Part shown: positions 50,590 through 59,531 of the stretch, piece after piece
Numbering within the stretch: the stretch's first letter is position 1
Layout: each line of letters starts with the position of its first letter
From: SKLM01 sp964450435
GTDB taxonomy: Bacteria > Chloroflexota > Anaerolineae > B4-G1
Assembly (NCBI GenBank): GCA_964450435.1
Contig: CAYVCX010000003.1
Span: 1-64,000 of the forward strand
Direction: 5' to 3'
Length of the DNA: 64,000 nucleotides
The notes under the pieces: generated by a model
What the model was told of the DNA's origin: nothing
The model's database searches: none
Seen by the model: the letters and a program-made list of their open reading frames with translations, nothing else
Made by a program: the position numbers and the translations under genes

Positions 50590-51063
50590 GGAATTGCGGT
50601 ACTTGGACCAACACCGCCGAGCCGAGTCCCCAGTTAGGCCACCCGATCACTCCATTGCGCGGGAAACGATGTCGGGCTACAGAATCAGACTGTCAGCGCG
50701 CTCCTTGCCGCGTGACCGATCGGCTTGATGACACCCCGACGCGCTCGCGATTCCCAGTCTGGTAAGCTGACCAGACTGCGCTCCAGTATACCACAGCACG
50801 CGCGCGCCAGCCGATGGGATCGGTTGAGGCTTGGTTCGAGCTTGGTTGGAAAAGGTTGGAATTTCGTTGGATTCGGCCCTTCAGGCAGTGGTTGAAGACA
50901 GGAGGCGGTGATCGGACTCGGCGAAGGGGACTCAGGAGCGGGAATGTGCCGACGCAATCCGGCGTCAAGAATTGCTGAAAGACGCAAGACGGCAAAGGCC
51001 CGTGCGGGACCATGGATCCGGCACGGGCCAGGGCTGAGTCGGCCAGCGACACTGCGCCGCTGA
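50590..51063. other. Intergenic gap with P-type ATPase terminator; G/T-rich direct repeats, no gene
   Basis: About 470 bp. It contains the terminator hairpin at 50997-51029 and a stretch around 50820-50880 rich in GGTTGG / GCTTGGTT repeats. No convincing gene, RNA or promoter. Confidence 0.5.
50997..51029 (-). terminator. Terminator hairpin of the P-type ATPase gene
   Basis: 9-bp perfect stem GGCCCGTGC / GCACGGGCC, 34 bp after the ATPase stop, followed on the - strand by TTTGCCGTCTTG. Confidence 0.55.
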
Positions 51064-53877
51064 CTAGGCTGTGTGGGAATCCGGCCGGCTGCGGATTGCG
51101 GCTTTCGTCAATTCAGCGGCGATCGAGGGCATCAGAAGCAACGGGAATATCACCATCCATTCTCGGGCCCCCAGGGGAATCGTCTCGAAGATCGTCTGCA
51201 GAAACGGAACGTAGACCACAGACAGCAGCAGGACGACGGAGAGTGCCACAGCATACTGCATATACTTGTTGCTGAAGACACCGAGACGGAACAGCGAGGC
51301 GCGCTCCGATCGAGCCGTATAAGCGCGCACTAACTCCGACGCCGAGAGCGTGACGAAGGCCATGGTCCCGGCCAAGAAAGGGTTCCCAGGCTCCCACATC
51401 CTGCCGAGGTAGAACGCAGCCAGCACCACCGCCGTGATGGACACGGTCTGCACACTGATACCCAGCGTCATCAGGCGATTGATGATCGGCTCGTGCACCG
51501 GGCGCGGCGGGCGCTCCATGATGTCAGGATCGCCCTTCTCCAGGCCCAGGGCCAGCGCCGGCGCACCGTCCGTCAGCAGGTTGAGCCAGAGCAGCTGAAT
51601 CGCGCTTAACGGCGACCCGGCCCCGAAGAGAGTCCCTAGGAAGATGACCATGATCTCGGCCATATTGCAGGAGAGCAGGAAGTAGACAAACTTCCGGATG
51701 TTAGAGTAAATGATCCGTCCTTGTTCGACGGCGGAGACGATGGAGGCGTAGTTATCGTCGGTCAGCACCATGTCCGCCGTCTCCTTGGTCACGTCGGTGC
51801 CTGTGATCCCCATCGCCACGCCGATGGACGCTCGTTTCAGGGCTGGGGCATCGTTGACGCCGTCGCCCGTCATCGCCACTACCTGGTCGCGAGCCTTTAG
51901 GGCCTCGACGATCCGCACCTTGTGCTGCGGGGATACCCGGGCGAAGACATCCACCTCATCGATCTTCCCAAGGAGCTCCTCATCGGACAGCGCCTCCAGG
52001 TCGGCCCCCGTGAGCACCCGCCCATTGTCCGACCGCACCAGGTTGATCTCTTCAGCAATGGCCAGAGCTGTGTCGGGGTAGTCGCCCGTGATCATCATTG
52101 TGCGAATTCCAGCCCGCCGCGCCTTCTCCACGGCAGGCTTTACCTCGGGACGAGCAGGATCGGTCATCGCCACCAGTCCGATCAGTGATAGATCCTTCTC
52201 CACTTGGTCTGGATCCAGCTCATCCGGGACCTCATTCAGGTGCCGATAGGCAACGGCAAGGACGCGCAGTCCACCCTGACCCAGATCGCGGATGACGTTC
52301 TCGATGTGCTGGCGGCGAGCGGGAGTCAGCGGTACGTCAACGCCGTTCTCCAGGATTGCACTGCAAAGGGAAAGCATGACATCCGGGGCACCCTTGACGT
52401 AGGCGACGTACTTGGCGTCTCCTGCCCGCTCCAGGCCTCGGGATTGTCCTCGATGAATGGTCGTCATGCGTTTCCGATCGCTGTCGAAAGGGATCTCAGC
52501 CACGCGCGGCAGCCGATCTTCCACCTCATCACGCCACAGCCCGGCCTTCGCCGCCGCGACGACCAGAGCTCCCTCCGTCGGATCGCCCACCAGGCGGTAC
52601 CGCGCTTCACTCTCATCGGCTGCCGCCTCTGGTGAATCAGGTTCCAGCCGGGCGTCAGACGCCAGCAGCCCACCAGTGAGTAGGGCCAAGACCTCCGGAT
52701 GATCGTGAGGGTCGGCAGGGTCCCCGTAGTGGGTGAACCCGCCCTCCGGTTGGTAGCCTTCGCCACCTATATCCAGGCGCAAGTTCGCGACGTAGAGGCG
52801 GACAGCCGTCATCTCGTTCTGGGTGAGGGTGCCTGTCTTATCCGAGCAGATGACCGTGGCACTGCCCAGCGTCTCAACCGCCGGCAGGCGGCGAATGAGG
52901 GCATGGCGCCGGACCATCTCTTGCATTCCCAGGGCTAGAACGATAGTGACGACTGCCGGCAATCCTTCAGGCACTGCAGCGACGGCCAGACTGACGGCCA
53001 CGATGAAGAGCTCGACGATCTCGTCCTGAGTCTGCCCCAGGTACGGGAGCAATCCATGACTTGTGATAATGGAGAGGTCCGTGTCCTGAATCAGAGCTTC
53101 GACGAACACGATGCCGGAGATACCCAGCGTACCCCAACCCAGCCACCGCCCGAGCTGATCCAGTCGGCGCTGAAGGGGTGTGGCTTCCCCCTCATACGAT
53201 TGGATCATCTCCGCGATGAGGCCGATTTCGGTCTGCATACCGGTCTCTACCACGATGCCGGCGCCGCGCCCATACGTGACCGTGGTACCCATGAAGGCGA
53301 GATTCCGCCGGTCGCCCAGGGACACATCCTCGGAGAGGGTCATATCGGCCCGCTTCTCCACTGGCATCGACTCGCCTGTGAGCGAAGCTTCATCAATCTT
53401 CAGATTGGCCGTCTCGATGAGCCGGAGATCAGCCGGTACGTAACTGCCGGCTTCCAGGTACACGACATCTCCCGGAACCAGCTCTCGCGCCGGGACGCCC
53501 ACCCGATGGCTGCCTCGCAAGACACGCGCTTCTGGAGCGGCCATCTTCTTCAGCGCAGCGAGAGCCTCCTCCGCCTTGCTCTCCTGGATCACCCCGAGGA
53601 GAGCGTTGAGGATGACGATGGCCAGGATTGCGGCGGCCTCGATGGTTTCTCCGAGCAGAAAAGACACGCCGGCAGCGGCGATCAAGATGAGGATGAGGAA
53701 GTCCTCGAACTGCCTTAACAACAACTGCCAGAACCCAGGCCGTGGAGTTTCGATTAGCTCGTTGAGCCCGTGGCGCTCTAGGCGGGCCTTTGCTTCGTCA
53801 GCCGTAAGGCCTCTCTCGAGATCCACATCTGACGTCTTGGCTACATCTTCGATGGAACGGCTATGCCACGAGGCCAT
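51064..53877 (-). CDS. P-type cation-transporting ATPase (Ca2+-type, PMCA/SERCA-like)
   Basis: 937 aa, type II P-ATPase. N-terminal actuator (LVPGDVVYLEAGSYVPADLRL, DEASLTGESMPVEK). Membrane helix 4 has PEGLP. The phosphorylation site is CSDKTGTLTQNEM. The nucleotide and hinge regions are YVKGAPD and MTGDGVNDAPALKRA. The C-terminal Cation_ATPase_C helices have LWLNLLTDGAPALALG. PEGLP with NLLTDG fits calcium pumps of the PacL/SERCA group, though Na+ or Mg2+ relatives are possible. ATG 53877 is preferred over 53889 because GGAGG lies 5 bp ahead and the N-terminus MASWHSRSIEDV matches the family. A terminator follows. Confidence 0.92.
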   Translation of the reverse strand: MASWHSRSIEDVAKTSDVDLERGLTADEAKARLERHGLNELIETPRPGFWQLLLRQFEDFLILILIAAAGVSFLLGETIEAAAILAIVILNALLGVIQESKAEEALAALKKMAAPEARVLRGSHRVGVPARELVPGDVVYLEAGSYVPADLRLIETANLKIDEASLTGESMPVEKRADMTLSEDVSLGDRRNLAFMGTTVTYGRGAGIVVETGMQTEIGLIAEMIQSYEGEATPLQRRLDQLGRWLGWGTLGISGIVFVEALIQDTDLSIITSHGLLPYLGQTQDEIVELFIVAVSLAVAAVPEGLPAVVTIVLALGMQEMVRRHALIRRLPAVETLGSATVICSDKTGTLTQNEMTAVRLYVANLRLDIGGEGYQPEGGFTHYGDPADPHDHPEVLALLTGGLLASDARLEPDSPEAAADESEARYRLVGDPTEGALVVAAAKAGLWRDEVEDRLPRVAEIPFDSDRKRMTTIHRGQSRGLERAGDAKYVAYVKGAPDVMLSLCSAILENGVDVPLTPARRQHIENVIRDLGQGGLRVLAVAYRHLNEVPDELDPDQVEKDLSLIGLVAMTDPARPEVKPAVEKARRAGIRTMMITGDYPDTALAIAEEINLVRSDNGRVLTGADLEALSDEELLGKIDEVDVFARVSPQHKVRIVEALKARDQVVAMTGDGVNDAPALKRASIGVAMGITGTDVTKETADMVLTDDNYASIVSAVEQGRIIYSNIRKFVYFLLSCNMAEIMVIFLGTLFGAGSPLSAIQLLWLNLLTDGAPALALGLEKGDPDIMERPPRPVHEPIINRLMTLGISVQTVSITAVVLAAFYLGRMWEPGNPFLAGTMAFVTLSASELVRAYTARSERASLFRLGVFSNKYMQYAVALSVVLLLSVVYVPFLQTIFETIPLGAREWMVIFPLLLMPSIAAELTKAAIRSRPDSHTA

Positions 53878-54059
53878 TTCTTCCTCCATCTCCTCCTCTT
53901 TGGATTATGATCAGGATCACTGTGGTGCCAGATTCGGCATTATAACATCGTCATGTTGGGCCGCAAACCAGGCGGCGCTATTGTCCGGAGGGCACAGCGC
54001 GCCCTCAAGGGCAAGGACAGAGGAGTCCTGTCGATGCCCCTCTGTCTCCCGGGGATCAG

Positions 54060-55058
54060 CTACCCACGTGGAAGGTCGAGCATCAATACCTCGAGGGTCA
54101 GGCGCGCATTGGCGTTTCGGTCCAGTTTCTGAACCGCGTCCCTTAGGGCCTTGACGACACCAGCGCTCGTTTCCACCCCAAAGCGACGCGCGTCCTCTTG
54201 CAGCTGATGCGGCCTGTCCACGTTGGTCACCGCCGTATCTGCCTGAGAGGCTACGAGCAGCACATCTCGCCACCACCCGATCCATAGGTCCAGCGTCTGC
54301 TGCGTGGCGGCAGGATCAGAAGCCAACTTCTCTGCGTATCGAAACCGCCTCGTAATGGACGCCTCAATCAGCTCATTCAGATCGTCCAAACCCCTACGAT
54401 GGCGCTTCAGGGCCTCTTCGTCCTCAAGGGTGCGCACTGCCCAGCCCAGACGCCCGCTCGAGAGATGAGCGAGCAGTTCGCCCGCCTCCGCTCCGCTGCC
54501 CCAGCGTTCGATCAAGGCTTGCTCCACCAGCGCCACGGGCAGTGGCCTGAGCGGTACGTGCTGACAGCGGGAGACGATGGTGGGAAGGAGCAGGTCCGCC
54601 TCCCGAGCCAGGACCACCAGCACCACGTGTGACGGCGGTTCCTCCAACGTCTTGAGCAGCGCGTTGGCGGCCGAGGGTGTCGCCTCCTCGAAGCGGCGCA
54701 GTACCGCGACTTGACAACGTCCTTCGACCGGGGTCAGCATAAGCGTGTGCTCCAATCTGCGCACCTGATCGATCTTGAGGTTGGCCCCCACTTGCTCTGA
54801 TTCGACGACGTGAAGATCCGGATGGCTCTCGCTCCCTATCAGTTGGCATGCGCGGCACTCGCCACATGGCCTCGCCGTCACCTCCTGGTGCTGGCACAGC
54901 AGCGCTGCCGCCAGCTCGCGAGCTAGGGTCGTCTTACCCACGCCCGCCGGCCCGGTGAAGAGGTAGGCGTGGAAGACGGTATCCGTGATGACCGCTCGTT
55001 GCAGGGACCTCACGGCCCATTCGTGCCCCACGACGTTCCAGTGCTTCTCCATATTCAT
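54060..55058 (-). CDS. holB: DNA polymerase III subunit delta-prime (HolB)
   Basis: 332 aa clamp-loader subunit. AAA+ fold with Walker A FTGPAGVGKTTLA, a Cys-rich zinc module (ARPCGECRACQ), the ATPSAANALLKTLEEPP segment and the SRC motif IVSRCQH. The usual DEA acidic strand is replaced (VAVLRRFEE), which suits a delta-prime stator that does not hydrolyse ATP. The start is taken at 55058 (MNMEKHWNVVGHEW) rather than 55133, because the longer frame runs into the divergent tRNA gene and its promoter. The tRNA -35 begins 4 bp from the start. Confidence 0.87.
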   Translation of the reverse strand: MNMEKHWNVVGHEWAVRSLQRAVITDTVFHAYLFTGPAGVGKTTLARELAAALLCQHQEVTARPCGECRACQLIGSESHPDLHVVESEQVGANLKIDQVRRLEHTLMLTPVEGRCQVAVLRRFEEATPSAANALLKTLEEPPSHVVLVVLAREADLLLPTIVSRCQHVPLRPLPVALVEQALIERWGSGAEAGELLAHLSSGRLGWAVRTLEDEEALKRHRRGLDDLNELIEASITRRFRYAEKLASDPAATQQTLDLWIGWWRDVLLVASQADTAVTNVDRPHQLQEDARRFGVETSAGVVKALRDAVQKLDRNANARLTLEVLMLDLPRG

Positions 55059-55061
55059 TGC

Positions 55062-55090
55062 TTGCCAGACACCGGTGAAGATGGTATAAT
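55062..55090 (+). promoter_or_regulatory. Sigma70 promoter of tRNA-Val
   Basis: TTGCCA (55062-55067), 17-bp spacer, TATAAT (55085-55090) with TGG just before it. The tRNA starts 13 bp after the -10. Confidence 0.75.
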
Positions 55091-55102
55091 CGCAGATGAT
55101 GT

Positions 55103-55179
55103 GGGCGGTTAGCTCAGTTGGCCAGAGCGCCACGTTGACATCGTGGAGGCCGCAAGTTCAAGTCTTGCACCGCCCACCA
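55103..55179 (+). tRNA. tRNA-Val (GAC anticodon)
   Basis: Clover-leaf complete: acceptor GGGCGGT/ACCGCCC, D-stem GCTC/GAGC, anticodon stem CCACG/CGTGG with loop TTGACAT (anticodon GAC, decoding GUC/GUU), T-stem GCAAG/CTTGC with loop TTCAAGT. The CCA end is encoded (55177-55179). It has its own promoter and terminator, so it is a single-gene unit divergent from holB. Confidence 0.95.
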
Positions 55180-55181
55180 CC

Positions 55182-55209
55182 GACCGGCTGGTGATTTCAC
55201 CAGCCGGTC
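55182..55209 (+). terminator. Rho-independent terminator of tRNA-Val
   Basis: 13-bp stem GACCGGCTGGTGA / TCACCAGCCGGTC with a 2-nt loop, then TTCTTTCT. Confidence 0.9.
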
Positions 55210-55297
55210 TTCTTTCTACGTCTGGCTGTCTGTCGTTCTCCCGTCTGATTCCTGCCACGATGTCAGTCAGAGAGTCGTCGACGGCTGTCAGAGTCTC

Positions 55298-56941
55298 TCA
55301 ATATGCAAGCCTCGGGCTCTCTGCGCTATCCAGATGCACCGGGCGACCCTGGCCGTGCACCAGCCAGCGGTAGCTCTTCTCAATCCGGTCCCAGTTGTAC
55401 TCGCGATCGAGCGACCAGAAACGACCGATCAACGACACAAACTGCCCTACACCGAGCCGCTCGCATTCGGCCTCAATGTCACCGACGTAGATAGCACCGC
55501 TCTCCGGCTTCTCCCCGCGACGTCCCAGCATCCCGTGGACGTACACCTCGGGCACACCCACTGCTTTCGCCATACGCAGCAGCGCCTTGAGGTGCTCCAC
55601 CGAGCCGTGAGAGCTGTAGAAGGAGATGATGCCCAACAGGTGCAGGGCTGCTCCATCCTCCTTTGCCCCCTCCATCGCCCGGAGTAGAGTGTCATTCTCG
55701 AAGAAGCTACCCTCCTCAATAGCTCGCTCGATGCGCAGGCGGTCGGAAGTGATGACCCGACCGGCCCCGATATGCGTGTGGCCCACTTCGGAGTTGCCCA
55801 CAGTCTTCCCCTCTCGGTTCGGGACGTCGTTGGGCAATCCAACCGCTTCACCGGCAGCCGCCAGACGTGTAGCAGGATGGGTGCGCTGGACCTCATCCAT
55901 CACCGGCGTCTCGGCCTCCATAATCAGATTGCCAAACTCCTCGTCGCGCGCACCCCAACCGTCCAGGATAAGCAGAGCCACGCGCTGAGGGTCGCGCCCC
56001 GCGGGCCCACCGATCAACGACGTGCCGCTCATTGCCGCTGGTTTTTCTATGCCCATCAGATCCAGTACTGTTGGGGCGACGTCGATCAACGTGCCCCCAT
56101 CCCGGATGACCAGATCCCTGTCCTCTCCCCGCGGCCTGTCAGCGTGTGCCGGGATGAGGACGAATGGCACGTCGCTGTCCGTGTGTCCGGTGTCGATGGC
56201 CCCATCCGGGTAATACCACTTCTCTACCGTGCCGTGGTCGGCGGTAACTATCGCCGCGACCCCCGCCTCCTGTGCCGCGTCCAGCACGCTCCCCAGCTGC
56301 GCATCCACCGTCGAGATGGCGCACTTGATCGCCGCGCGATCCTCACTGTGCCCGATCACGTCGACGTTGGCCCAGTTGACCACCAGCAAATCGACTGACT
56401 CATCCCGCAGTGCCTGAATGGCGGCATTGGCGACATCTTCCGCCCGCATCGAAGGCGGAGGAAGGTAGCCTTCGAAGTCCGACGATTCGATGATGTGCCA
56501 TTCCTCGCCGGGGAACGGTTTCTCACGCCCGCCGTTCAAGAATTTGGTCACGTGAACTTCTTTCTCCGATTCCACGATCTTGAGTTGGCGCCTGCCCGCT
56601 TTGCTGACCGTTGCGCTCAGTGTATCCTGAATCACACCCTCGGGGGGGAAGGCCACGCGGGCGTGGAGATCAGGGTGATATTCGATCATCGTCGTCCAGT
56701 GGGTCGTGATGGGCTCACGCTCGAAATGCGGAAACTCCTCGTCGACGAAGGCCTGGGTCAACTCAATCTCGCGCTCACCTCGGATGTCGTAGAAGATGAC
56801 GTAATCACCGTCCCCAACGCGGCCGATGGCCTCTCCGCCTTCGTTGACGAGCACGAGCGGTTCCATAGTCTCGTCGTCCTCGCCGGTAAGGTAAGCAGCG
56901 CGGACGGCTGCGGCGAGGGGGTAAGTCTGATCATCTTGCAT
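55298..56941 (-). CDS. gpmI: 2,3-bisphosphoglycerate-independent phosphoglycerate mutase, circularly permuted
   Basis: 547 aa; family ~510. It interconverts 3- and 2-phosphoglycerate through a phosphoserine. The order is swapped. Residues 1-310 match the canonical C-terminal part: DGDYVIFYDIRGERE (Arg54/Arg57), FLNGGREKPFPGE, NWANVDVIGHSED (metal Asp194, His198), VTADHGTVEKW (Asp235, His236), GHTDSDVPFVL (His253), ending LIDVAPTVLDLMGIEKPAAMSG. Residues 319-547 are the canonical N-terminal part: LLILDGWG (Asp327), GNSEVGHTHIGAGR (Ser384), SSHGSVEHL (His445), IGRFWSLDREYNWDR (Arg507, Arg513). The canonical break falls inside the phosphotransferase insertion domain. All catalytic residues are kept. 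GGAG precedes the ATG. Single ORF, no frameshift. Confidence 0.9.
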   Translation of the reverse strand: MQDDQTYPLAAAVRAAYLTGEDDETMEPLVLVNEGGEAIGRVGDGDYVIFYDIRGEREIELTQAFVDEEFPHFEREPITTHWTTMIEYHPDLHARVAFPPEGVIQDTLSATVSKAGRRQLKIVESEKEVHVTKFLNGGREKPFPGEEWHIIESSDFEGYLPPPSMRAEDVANAAIQALRDESVDLLVVNWANVDVIGHSEDRAAIKCAISTVDAQLGSVLDAAQEAGVAAIVTADHGTVEKWYYPDGAIDTGHTDSDVPFVLIPAHADRPRGEDRDLVIRDGGTLIDVAPTVLDLMGIEKPAAMSGTSLIGGPAGRDPQRVALLILDGWGARDEEFGNLIMEAETPVMDEVQRTHPATRLAAAGEAVGLPNDVPNREGKTVGNSEVGHTHIGAGRVITSDRLRIERAIEEGSFFENDTLLRAMEGAKEDGAALHLLGIISFYSSHGSVEHLKALLRMAKAVGVPEVYVHGMLGRRGEKPESGAIYVGDIEAECERLGVGQFVSLIGRFWSLDREYNWDRIEKSYRWLVHGQGRPVHLDSAESPRLAY

Positions 56942-57106
56942 AGATCACTCCGTCAATTGACACCTTGGGCGCGAATGGCGTCCGACTGCCGTCGTTGGGA
57001 GTCGAATGCAGTTTCACGGCTCTGTCGTCGCGGGAGATTGTATCACGGCCCAGGGTGGTGAGCAAATCTGTGACTCCGAGGATCCCGACGTGCGCTTCTT
57101 CCGCCA

Positions 57107-57134
57107 TTGACAGCGGCCGAGAATAGGCTATAAT
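57107..57134 (+). promoter_or_regulatory. Sigma70 promoter of the thrS leader
   Basis: TTGACA (57107-57112), 16-bp spacer, TATAAT (57129-57134). It starts the T-box RNA near 57141. Confidence 0.8.
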
Positions 57135-57140
57135 ACTCTA

Positions 57141-57416
57141 AGAATCCAGAGCTGACAAAACGTCGAGCGGGACGAGTATTGGCCAGCAGGGTCATAGAGA
57201 GAAGGGGTCGTTGGCTGGAAGCCCCTTTGCCCGGAAGGCTAAGAAAACCCCCCGGGAGTGGGTCTCTCAAATCGCGTGATGGCGCGATGTGGACGGCGCG
57301 AGAGTATGGGACCACGGGCAGGCCCGTTATCGCCTCAAGAGTGTGCGGCAGGAGGAGCCGCAAACTTGGGTGGAACCACGTGGGAGATCCCCGCGCCCCA
57401 AGGGCGTGGGGTTTTT
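57141..57416 (+). ncRNA. T-box leader upstream of thrS
   Basis: The T-box sequence TGGGTGGAACCACG (57367-57380) matches the AGGGTGGNACCGCG consensus at 12 of 14 positions. It is followed by a terminator: CCCCGCGCCC / GGGCGTGGGG (57389-57398 / 57402-57411) plus TTTTT. Upstream hairpins at 57271-57288 and 57314-57327 fit stems II/III, and AGAGAG (57196-57201) can pair with TCTCTC (57263-57268) as the base of stem I. An ACC (Thr) triplet at 57247-57249 is a possible specifier, low confidence. Uncharged tRNA-Thr would prevent termination and raise thrS expression. Confidence 0.85.
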
Positions 57417-57519
57417 GCATGTTGGATCGAAGAAGTGATCCCGACTAGCGCGGTCGAGACCGACCACCCGGCACCCGAGAATCTGCTGTCTAGTCGGTCA
57501 TCTATTAGGGAGGAAGAAG

Positions 57520-59322
57520 ATGTCTGACGAACACAAAGTTGAGGACAACGGTCGTCTGCACCGTATCCGGCATTCGACCGCCCACGTAATGGCACAAGCC
57601 GTGCTGGAGAAGTTCCCGGACGGAAAGGTCGCTATCGGACCCGCCATCGACACGGGGTTCTACTACGACTTCGATCTACCCCGTCCCCTGACGCCGGAGG
57701 ATCTGGAGGAGATCGAGAAACGAATGCGCGAGATCATCGACTCGCAGGTTGAGTTCGTCCGTGAGGAGGTCGACGAAAAGGAAGCGCGGCAGATCTTCGA
57801 GGACCAGCCCTACAAACAGGAGCTCATCGACGATATCGTGGCCGGTGAGCTGGACGAGCACGGCGAGTCCGTCGAGGGTGAAGTGGAGCTTTCCGTTTAC
57901 CGCCACGGGCCCTTCGCAGATCTCTGCCGGGGGCCGCACGTCGAAAACACCGGCGAAATCAACCCCGACGCGCTGAAGTTGCTCAACGTTGCCGGAGCAT
58001 ACTGGCGCGGCGACGAAAGTCGTCCGATGCTCCAGCGGATCTACGGCACGGTCTGGCAGACTGAAGAGCAGCTTGAAGAGTTCCTGGCTTGGCAGGAGGA
58101 GGTTGAACAGCGTGACCACCGACGTCTGATCAAGGCGTTGGACCTTCTTAGCTTCCATGAAGAAGGCGGATCCGGACTGGCGTATTGGCACCCCAAGGGC
58201 GGCCGCGTACGGCAGATCATCGAGGACTTCTGGCGGGCTCGCCATCGAGAGGGCGGCTACGAGATCGTGTATACCCCCCACATTGGGAAAGGGGAGCTGT
58301 GGCAGCAGTCCGGACATCTGGACTTCTACGAGGAGAGCATGTACGCGCCTATGGATGTTGACGGCGTGGACTACTACCTTAAACCCATGAACTGCCCGTT
58401 CCACATCTTGATCTACAAGTCCGACATCCGTTCTTACCGTGATCTGCCCCTCCGCTGGGCGGAGTTGGGGACTGTCTACCGTTATGAACGGAGCGGGGTG
58501 CTCCATGGCTTGCTCCGTGTGCGTGGCTTTACCCAGGACGACGCTCACATCTTCTGCACCCCGGACCAGATTCAGGGTGAGATCCTGCGCGTGCTTGATT
58601 TCAGCCTCAGCTTGTTGCGCAGCTTTGGGTTTGAGGAATTCAAGGTGCAGTTGAGCGTGCGCGATCCCGGGAAGCCGGATGAGTACGCTGGCGAGGCAGC
58701 TATGTGGGACGAGGCGGAGGAATCGCTGGTCAGGGCCATCGAGGCACGCGAGCTATCCTATGACCGCATCGAAGGCGAAGCCGTCTTCTATGGGCCCAAG
58801 ATCGACATCCACATCAAGGACGCCCTGGGCCGGACGTGGCAGTTGACGACCATTCAGTTCGACTTCAACGTCCCTGACCGGTTCGACTTGACCTATGTCG
58901 GGGAGGACGGGAACTATCACCGCCCCTATATGGTCCACCGAGCCCTGTTGGGCAGCATCGAGCGTTTCTTCGGCATCCTGGTCGAGCACTACGCCGGCGC
59001 CTTCCCCGTATGGCTGAGCCCGGTCCAGGCAGTTCTGATCCCCATCGTCGACCGTCACGTTGCGTACGTCGAATCGGTGGCCGAGCGCCTGCGTGTGGCG
59101 GGATTCAGGGTGGAGGTCGACGACTCCAGCGATCGCATGGGAGCCAAGATCCGCAATGCGCAGATGCAGAAGGTGCCTTACATGCTCATCGTCGGGGACC
59201 GCGAGATGGAAGCCGGGCAAGTCAATCTTCGGCTTCGAAACGAGGAGGTCCTCGGCGCCATGAGCGTGGACGAGTTCATCACTCTGGCCCGCGACGCCGT
59301 CAGAGCCCGGCGGCAGCTGTAG
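57520..59322 (+). CDS. thrS: Threonyl-tRNA synthetase lacking the N-terminal TGS domain
   Basis: 600 aa class II synthetase. Residues ~15-225: editing domain with HSTAHVMAQAV and DLCRGPHVENTG. Residues ~240-500: catalytic core with zinc ligands in MNCPFH (Cys), DDAHIFC (His) and VHRALLGSIERF (His), plus RYERSGVLHGLLRVRGFTQDD (motif 2). Residues ~505-600: anticodon-binding domain. The usual ~60-residue N-terminal TGS domain is absent; the ATG at 57520 has GGGAGG upstream and sits directly before the editing domain. It charges tRNA-Thr and is controlled by the T-box ahead. First of the thrS-infC-rplT block. Confidence 0.94.
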   Translation: MSDEHKVEDNGRLHRIRHSTAHVMAQAVLEKFPDGKVAIGPAIDTGFYYDFDLPRPLTPEDLEEIEKRMREIIDSQVEFVREEVDEKEARQIFEDQPYKQELIDDIVAGELDEHGESVEGEVELSVYRHGPFADLCRGPHVENTGEINPDALKLLNVAGAYWRGDESRPMLQRIYGTVWQTEEQLEEFLAWQEEVEQRDHRRLIKALDLLSFHEEGGSGLAYWHPKGGRVRQIIEDFWRARHREGGYEIVYTPHIGKGELWQQSGHLDFYEESMYAPMDVDGVDYYLKPMNCPFHILIYKSDIRSYRDLPLRWAELGTVYRYERSGVLHGLLRVRGFTQDDAHIFCTPDQIQGEILRVLDFSLSLLRSFGFEEFKVQLSVRDPGKPDEYAGEAAMWDEAEESLVRAIEARELSYDRIEGEAVFYGPKIDIHIKDALGRTWQLTTIQFDFNVPDRFDLTYVGEDGNYHRPYMVHRALLGSIERFFGILVEHYAGAFPVWLSPVQAVLIPIVDRHVAYVESVAERLRVAGFRVEVDDSSDRMGAKIRNAQMQKVPYMLIVGDREMEAGQVNLRLRNEEVLGAMSVDEFITLARDAVRARRQL

Positions 59323-59447
59323 TAGAGAGCATAGGGATGGTGAGGGCTGCCTTGCGCCTGTGGCGAAGGTCTCGCTTCGAACCCGCGCTTACCCACGGCT
59401 TCCCATCTGCGTCCGGGCCTCGCCGCGGAGAACGTAGTCGCGGGAAT

Positions 59448-59476
59448 TTGACATGTGGGCTCAACTATGCTATTAT
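59448..59476 (+). promoter_or_regulatory. Sigma70 promoter of infC
   Basis: TTGACA (59448-59453), 17-bp spacer, TATTAT (59471-59476). Leader about 50 nt. Confidence 0.75.
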
Positions 59477-59531
59477 GATCTGCAATCGATTCGCTGGTGA
59501 ACCCAGATGCATCTTGAGGAGGTAAGACCCC

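Noticed and set aside
55298..56941. Two separate fused iPGM fragments from assembly error
   Set aside because: One uninterrupted frame, one start, matching junction loop (GGPAGRDPQR) and halves that together make exactly one complete enzyme without overlap; retained as a test in findings.
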